Of a stretch of 64,000 bases of DNA, positions 57,381 to 64,000 are shown in pieces. Position 1 is the stretch's first letter; each line of letters begins with the position of its first letter. The notes beneath the pieces are model-generated. The model made no database searches. It saw only the letters and a program-made list of their open reading frames with translations, and was not told where the DNA came from. The DNA comes from Trichosphaerium sp. ATCC 40318 (lineage: Eukaryota; Discosea; Flabellinia; Trichosidae), in assembly GCA_038496445.1 (NCBI GenBank), contig JALMLS010000594.1, positions 124,001 to 188,000 on the forward strand, given 5' to 3'. The translations under genes and the position numbers were made by a program.

Positions 57381-59689
57381 CTACTTTGGTGGCGTTTCAA
57401 ATACCCATTGTTGATTCTGATTATCTGATCTGGAAGACCACAAATACACGTTCCTAAATTAAAACGAATAAACAAGATGAAACAATATTGAAAAGGACAT
57501 ACTGGTTGTTTGATCCTCCACCATTACCATCAATAGAGTAAGCAACATTACGTTTTTTTAATCTATATGTACTTCCAGATACATGAGACTTCTCCCAATG
57601 TTGATTAACATTATCTTGGTTACACCTGTGGAGCTTCACATTCCTGAAAAAAAAAAGTTAGAAAAGATGTGATATTAAGTACTTATTGAAGAATATGTAC
57701 GCACTGTCCATTGCTACCACCAGTTTTACCATCAAGGCAATAGTTTGTATAACGCTTACGGTAGATATAATATCCGTTGCTGTGTTGTGTTTCGACCCAA
57801 TGTTGATTTTCATTTTTTTTGTTGTAGTTGTAAAGGTACACATTGTTGTCGTTGGCGTTAGGCTGCTTTTGAGTTGTCAAAGCATACCCCAGTGAATTTT
57901 TCTTTCGAAGGATATATAGCTTTTCATCATTAATAGAGCTAAGGCAATCAATACTTCCAAGTTTTGTACATCCACTGGCTTGACTTTTCCTCGAAAACTT
58001 TAACCATTTGTTCAAGCTACACAAATATCGTGAGCGCTGTGACATTTAGACGATAGCCAATAATACGTACTTCTCATCTGGCATGCTATCCCTCATTATA
58101 CCTGCGTTGTCAGGGTCATGGTTCATATTTATAAGGTGTCCAATTTCGTGTGCAGTGAGGATGGTACGTTTACGAGTATCACCCATTTCTTTCACTTCGG
58201 CTTGAAAATTTGATCCACAAACACCACCTACCCATGCGCTTCCTAATAAGGTTCCAGCACTACAGTCATGATATAACACAGCTATTGGTGGTCGGGGATT
58301 CGAATAGTAACTGGTCGCCCAAGTATCAAAATCACTATGGACATCATTTCTTCTCATACACTGCCAACCGGCAGCTAAAAAAAAGTGGTTAGGTAATTAG
58401 TATTGTGTTGAGTAGTTTGTACAGTAGTCATCCCGATCCTTCATTATAAGCATCTCTGATACAACAAGTTCCACGTTCTTGTTTCGTTAGTACAACAGTT
58501 TACTTGTTTCAAAGGAAATACTTACCAGTTCTAGGTTATATATTGCGTTCACGTTGTGAATGTCTAAACAAGACTGGTTAGCAAAGCAAATAATATTAAC
58601 TTCAAAAACTATCCCAGTTCATACTGTTGGTGACATAATTTACTGAATCGTCAACTCCTCGGTTATCATACATACTCTCATCAACAACCACTACCTATCG
58701 ACTGTGTTAGTACCACAAAACACCAATACAATTCGTGTACCATACGGAGAACTTCTAAGGATGAAGGACAACCTGTAGGTGGAGGATCTAATGGTAGTGT
58801 ATCTCCCATAGGGTACACTCTTAAACAAAAAAAAAGTTAGTCTTTCCTGTGACAAAGAGAGAAACTACAAACCTTCTTGAACGTTTTGAACGAGTACGTT
58901 TACGTCTCTCTGACTTAATCATGTCATTACAAACTCCGCAGCCAAGTGATTCTTCGTGTTGTAGAATATTGCGCCTTTTAGAGCAATGAGATTTCGGACA
59001 ATGTACGGAAATGGAACAACGGACAAAAGGCTTCTTACCTTAGAATCACGTGTGTGCCGGACCCAAGTTTTTCCACATGGTGTGGTGCCATGAAATCTAT
59101 GTGCCTACGAAAAAGAAGTTGTCAGTCAACAGCTTCAAATAGGAAAAAACTTACTTTTTCGCTGGCTCAATTACAAGCATCTCATCATTTACGAACAGAA
59201 TACCTTCTATCGTGCCATCTTTATGAGCCATAAACCGGAAGCGATAGCTATCGTTGATAGACTTGAAGGTTGTTGATGGAATAGGAAGGTACTTTGAACT
59301 GTTTCCTGAGCTTAAGATAATCTGCAATGTCAGGTTAGAATAAACCAATACAAAACAAAATCACCCACCCTTGAATCGAACGTGAACGGCGACGCTTTGA
59401 TACATTCAACAGTCAGCGAACCATTTTGTTTGTGTACTGTTAGTACATGAACTCCTTCAGCGCTACGTTTCGGAGACAGTGATAAATCAACTACAAACAA
59501 AACAATCAGCTTTCGGTGGTTTTGACGAGACAACTTAAATCATACCCGACGTAACAACTTCAAAGTCCTCTACGTTATCCCAGTACTGCTTGTCATGGCA
59601 TAAAACAGCGGTAGCCAAAAATACTAATTGAGGTAAGTCTCATGATTCGTTACCATAGAGGCAGTACCAACTACACAAAGCTTCCACAT
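57381..59689 (-). CDS. secreted adamalysin-type (M12B) metalloprotease with ricin-type lectin domain
   Basis: Minus-strand start ATG 59689 (MWKLCVVGTASMVFLATAVL, a signal peptide). An N-terminal prodomain-like region is followed by a basic cleavage-like site (RKRTRSKRSRR). The metzincin catalytic domain has HEIGHLINMNHD, the zinc motif HExxHxxNxxHD with Asn in place of the usual Gly, and a downstream Met-turn-like IMRDSM. C-terminal to it is a beta-trefoil ricin-type lectin with three QxW-like signatures (NENQHWV, NVNQHWE, NQNQQWV), ending at TAG 57381. Proteases of this class shed or cut extracellular proteins, and the lectin would hold it on glycans. The gene lies between the two GH55 copies, on the same strand as copy B. 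The middle exons (58.4-58.8 kb) are less sure. Confidence 0.75.
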
Positions 59690-60433
59690 TGTTGTCGTGC
59701 TGTTTGTGTTTAGAATGTTTTGGTAAATCTCACTTATTGAGTTAAGTTACTTTTAGTGGTTTGGGACAAACCACGTATTTTCTCGCTTTTGTTCTATGAA
59801 ACGTACTTTTAGATGGTTGGATGCGGTTAACTAGGAGACGGATATTCTCGGACAAACTGCTTATTTTAACAAGCTAATTATCTGAAAAATAACCTGCCAG
59901 TCGTCAGGGTTGTTTTAATCACGTGCACATTTTGGACGTGTTGTTGTTTTATAGCGTGTAATACTAAACTATGGCTATAATATCACCACATGGCAATGGA
60001 ACGCGAAGCCCACAATGAGTTGTGATATGCTAAGCGAGAATATGTGGTGTCTCGCTCTCATCCAGTGAAGGTCTATCGCGCCATACAATTTGTTGTGTGT
60101 TTATATGACGGTATAGTTTCGTCACGGTTGAATCTTTAGCGACACAACTCAATGGTTTAAAAACTACAACAAAACTCCTTAGCTTAGAAAACTTCATGTA
60201 GAATTGAAATCTTTTATGGCTTGCTTACAACTGCTAATAGTAACTTTGCGTAGCAAGAAAAGCTGTAGAAAAAAACCTGGTACTAATACGTTGTTATTTT
60301 CGAGAAAGCCTAGAAGCTACCTCTCTCCCACACACATGTCAAGCGGAGACAGTTCATGACTGTATTGTATAAATCACTCACAAACATAACAAAAACGTAT
60401 TAACTACGTCTGCCAAGCTTTTATTGTGTTGGT
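59690..60433. other. intergenic, no gene recognised
   Basis: Upstream of the protease gene and downstream of GH55 copy B. A CACGTG lies near 59921. No exon recognised. Confidence 0.4.
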
Positions 60434-63400
60434 TTAGTAGACCGTGCTACTATACTTCATGATAATAGGTCTATCGAGGACACAAGTAAATAGCTCTCCT
60501 TTGTGGGGTGATGGGCAAGCGGGTACCTAAAAAAGTTGATTAGCACTTGGGGACTAGCTTCAAAAAGCACATACAATTGCATTGTTATTTTTAATGTCCG
60601 CTACAAAGTTCCATAGTTTCGGATTTACACCTAAGAACCTTTGTTATTGTTCACCAGTTATAACTCAAAAAAGTACCTTCTCCATAAAAATTAAACCAAC
60701 TACCACCTTGAACATGTCCATAGTCCCATAGATTTGCCAACATGTAGTTTGGTGTCTGAAATAAACATATTAAAACAATTGAAGTATGTGGTTTTTGTCG
60801 TCTTACATTCTCCATGCGAAATAAAGTTGGTGTTATCAACGAGTATCCGGGAGGGTAGTGCGTATTGTTAGGTAAAGCTGCAGCATTTCCACCATACCCG
60901 TAGACACTGATAAAATCGCTGTCTCTTACCCAAAGTACCTAAACATGAAGATAAATAGAAGTGCTTTTGCTAGCTTCTTCGGAAACTTACCGGGAAATTG
61001 CCTTCGCTTTTGATGCTGTAAATATCAATATGGTGTGAGTTTGATATTTCGAAATTGGCATCTCCTCTTCCATGTTCAGTATTGCATTGATAACATCTGT
61101 TTGGAGGCAACTGTATCAGCTCTTTGATGTTTGTTAAACTTGATAACACTCACCTTATGTTTGATGCATTTACTATCTTTAAATGACGAGCTCCTGGATC
61201 CTGTCCAAGAGTGAGTACAAAAAATAAAATACACGTGATTATCACGTGATATGGATTTACCTGATATTGCCAATTCTCTTGAAAAAAGTTGTAAAAACGA
61301 CCACCACTGCCTACAATCATTGGCATTAGATCTATGTAAAACAAAAACAAAACGATGTTCTTACCAGAAACGATATTCAAAGGTACAGTAATATTCGTTG
61401 CATTCTTACAAGGTACTTTGATTTTTAACAGCTTTATCAATTCCTCACACTCTGAAGCTCGATCTGTTTCAGACTGTCTATAAATAGACTGATCGCTAAC
61501 AATCACGTGTAAGAGAAGAGAAAATGAGAGAAAAAAGAATTGTGCCTCTTTGCCAACCAATGAATTGCATAATCTGTTTTCAAATGCCAATACGTCTACA
61601 CAGCTTAGCGGAACATACAAAACATATTATAAACCTTGACTGACAAGAAAGCTATGATATTGTGAGAATCACTTGTTTCAACAACAGGGTTTCCACCAAG
61701 GCCATCTGTTACAGGAGCAATGAATGTAAGATGACGAGCTTAAAATAAACAAATAGTAAGAAATAAATGAGAAAACTGTGAACTATCTTCTTGCTTTTAC
61801 CTATGCCAACAAGGCTTTGTCCTGGTGCCATTTTAAGCGTTTTAGAAACGCGATAGTAACCTTTTGTTTGTCAATAACAAATGATTTGATAGGAAAGGGG
61901 TACCTTTGGGTAGAAATACAATTCCGTTTGGATTTTGATCAAGAGCATCTTGTATTGCTTTGGTGTCATCTGTGAGTCCATCTCTTATTCTCTTGTGTTA
62001 ATAATTCAAGGTTAAAGAGATATTAAATATTACCCTTTGGCGTTGTATGGAGCAAGTTTGACGTTTACAGCATCACTACTTTGAAAAGAAGGAAAAGTAG
62101 CAAACTTCCATAAATGTTGTTCCTAAAATTTAGTTTTAGTGCTGTCATATTGTATTGAACACAGTACTTGTAAATCCGAAGGTGGGTCGGTTTTATACGT
62201 AATATCTCTAATCTCGTCAAATGTGCGTTTGCCATTAATATACGTTGGGGACTCATATTGGAACCTTGTACTTCAGTCAGTCTTTTAAAAAAAATTAGGC
62301 TTACTTTTTGTTTTCTCTTGCTACGTATATTGGAGGCTTGACTCCTTTTGCATACTCGTTGATCCTTTTTGATAGTTAGTAATATTAACAGCTATAATCA
62401 CTATTACTCACGTTGTCCATGAATCAGGGTACTCAGAGTTGACAACATATTTGAGAGTAGGAATAGAAACTAACTGACCACAATTCTAAACATAAGTGTA
62501 AGGAAAACGTACAACAAAAGCTGACAATACCTTAAAGTACACGTTTTTTAAGTATATGTCACGTGCAGTAATGATCCCAATAGATGATTTATCATATTGA
62601 ATGTATTCTATAGAAGAGTCTACAAGACTAACTTGTCCTGATAAGGCTGGTGGTGATGTCTAAATTGTAATTTTAGATTTGAAACGAATCAAAGTAGTTT
62701 TAGTACTTGTGGATTGCTTTTCGTGTAAGGTACTTTGCATTTAGGGTTTGTAGGCATTGTATCGTCAGTGGTTATTCGTATTGCTGGTTCAGTAGGTTCA
62801 TGAGTTCCAACCTAAAGTCAGATTAAGTACGTTTATTCAATATTTGTTTCACGTGCTTGTATGTTTATACCAACTGCCGTAAGCGTTTGCAAACCTAACT
62901 AGAGTTTCAGTCACCTACACAAGCACCTCACAGCTTACCTTCATATAATATTGCTGAACATGATTGATTTATAAGTGTCATTCCTGTTATCTACAACAAA
63001 CATGAGAAAACGAACTCATACTAAGAAAATTTTCGATTAGATTGGTACTGTTGGTGCTGGCTGAGCTTCTCTCAAATCAAGACCAAATCTACCTCCATGT
63101 ACAGTGATACCAATATGGCTTCCACCACTTCCAGCAGCGCCCTTTTAAAACTGTGGTAAGTCATTAAAATAAGTGTGAACTAAGAATTTACCTGTACGCC
63201 TGCAGTGCCATCTTCTAATTCAATAAAAACGTCTTGAATACTTGATCCTTGTGCTGCTCTAAAATACACGATTTATAACACGTTAATTGATGGTACTGTG
63301 TACCTATGTCTAATGCCAATAGCGCCATAGTTTCCTTTCTCAACTCTATGCATAAGTTAATGATACGGTTTACACGTGTAGCAATGTACATACTTGATAT

Positions 63401-64000
63401 TGATGCCCTGGAATATTTGATTGAAGTTTACGCTAGGTCGTATATTTGTTGCATTCCTTTCTGTTGCAAAATCAACTAAAGTGCCTCTACAACGTGTTTA
63501 AAGGCACATACCGTAAGTCCAGAAGTGAACAACATATTTTGGAAGAGCTGCATCAGTAAAGCCAGGTGTTGATTGTTTGACTATTAGTGTCGGTCTATCC
63601 TCAACATTACCAGATGTTGGTACTTGTCCAACTAAAGCGTTTGGGTATGAACTTCACTAGGTAGTTAGTTTAGAAAAATCACGTGTAGTGCTAACCGAGG
63701 GTTCAAATGCACATCACCGCTCATACAACTTATCGTATCGGTTATAACATATTGACCTACAGGGCAGTAAACAGTTTGATTGCGGTTTTCTATTTCAAAA
63801 AAAAAACAGCAAATGAGCACGTGTTGTTGTTTACCTTTAGGAAAGAAAACAACCAAGCTGTTTGCTCTAGCGTACTACATGTCATTAGAAATAGTTTATG
63901 ATTATATTAGAGCTGTCTTGTACCTCTACAGCTTTTTGGATTGGTATTGTAGAATCACTAGCGCCTGAAGGGTCTGCGTTGTAAGGAGACAAAGTAATGT
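60430..64000 (-). repeat. right arm of a large inverted duplication
   Basis: Reverse-complement partner of 53280-56925. It reaches the window edge, so the outer boundary cannot be seen. Confidence 0.85.
60434..64000 (-). CDS. GH55-type exo-beta-1,3-glucanase, copy B (partial at window edge)
   Basis: It is read on the minus strand from the window edge to TAA at 60434. The same two beta-helix domains and intron positions as copy A are present. The signal-peptide exon lies beyond 64000. The C-terminus ends SSTVY instead of SSTV. The segment IYVARENKK after GVKPP fits the family pattern better than the divergent YYSKEKP in copy A. Another patch (QSETDRASECEELIKLLK versus QVHTDRAKECWELVYLLK in A) carries many amino-acid changes while the nearby introns are nearly identical. 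Both copies look functional in the part seen. Confidence 0.8.

Noticed and set aside
1-64000. CRISPR arrays, bacterial operons, tRNA or rRNA genes
   Set aside because: No spaced direct repeats, Shine-Dalgarno organisation or convincing tRNA/rRNA structures were found.

Overview
This window is nuclear DNA of an AT-rich, intron-dense eukaryote. Most genes are split by very short introns (about 35-70 nt) that often begin GTACGT or GTAAGT and end in a T-rich tract plus TAG. Several gene models assembled by eye keep their reading frame exactly across 2 to 7 exons, which supports the exon calls. The gene set is ASPM with CH domains and about 58 IQ motifs, TopBP1, the small primase subunit, DCAF12, an adamalysin-type protease, GH55 beta-glucanases and a telomere-like CCCTAA tract. 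It fits an opisthokont or amoebozoan-grade organism, such as an early-diverging fungus or a related protist. The species cannot be fixed from the sequence alone.

Layout. 0-12.5 kb is accessory and repeat-rich. It holds one small unknown gene, an 80-bp tandem repeat, an array of ATGGTATAAT-type motifs running into a YwqK/MORN-like repeat gene that lacks an F-box, an F-box/LRR gene split by a 260-bp MITE, and an unknown gene split by a 3,976-bp element that itself contains a 2.9-kb piggyBac with an intact five-exon transposase. 13-26.7 kb is conserved housekeeping: DCAF12, the very long ASPM gene and an EGF-plus-multi-TM gene. 26.9-42.1 kb mixes F-box genes (F-box/LRR, RNA ligase-F-box, F-box/YwqK) with secreted or membrane proteins (GH57-like, right-handed beta-helix), a CCCH-zinc-finger/TPR gene and a Rab pseudogene. 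43.5-49.2 kb has TopBP1 and PRIM1 head to head, both needed for replication initiation. 49.8-52.9 kb has another F-box/LRR gene and an F-box fused to a degenerate PPP phosphatase. 53.2-64 kb is a large inverted duplication: two near-identical GH55 genes pointing at each other around an adamalysin-ricin-lectin gene.

The main theme is F-box shuffling. Six F-box loci in 64 kb each carry a different or variable partner: LRR (three times), YwqK repeats, a T4-Rnl1-like RNA ligase and a PPP pseudophosphatase. DCAF12 is also a ubiquitin-ligase substrate receptor, but of the CUL4 type. The RNA ligase-F-box and F-box-pseudophosphatase proteins are, as far as I know, unusual architectures and are the best candidates here for something undescribed. 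A second window-wide signal is a strong excess of CACGTG palindromes (roughly 55-60 by eye against about 7 expected from base composition), many inside introns.
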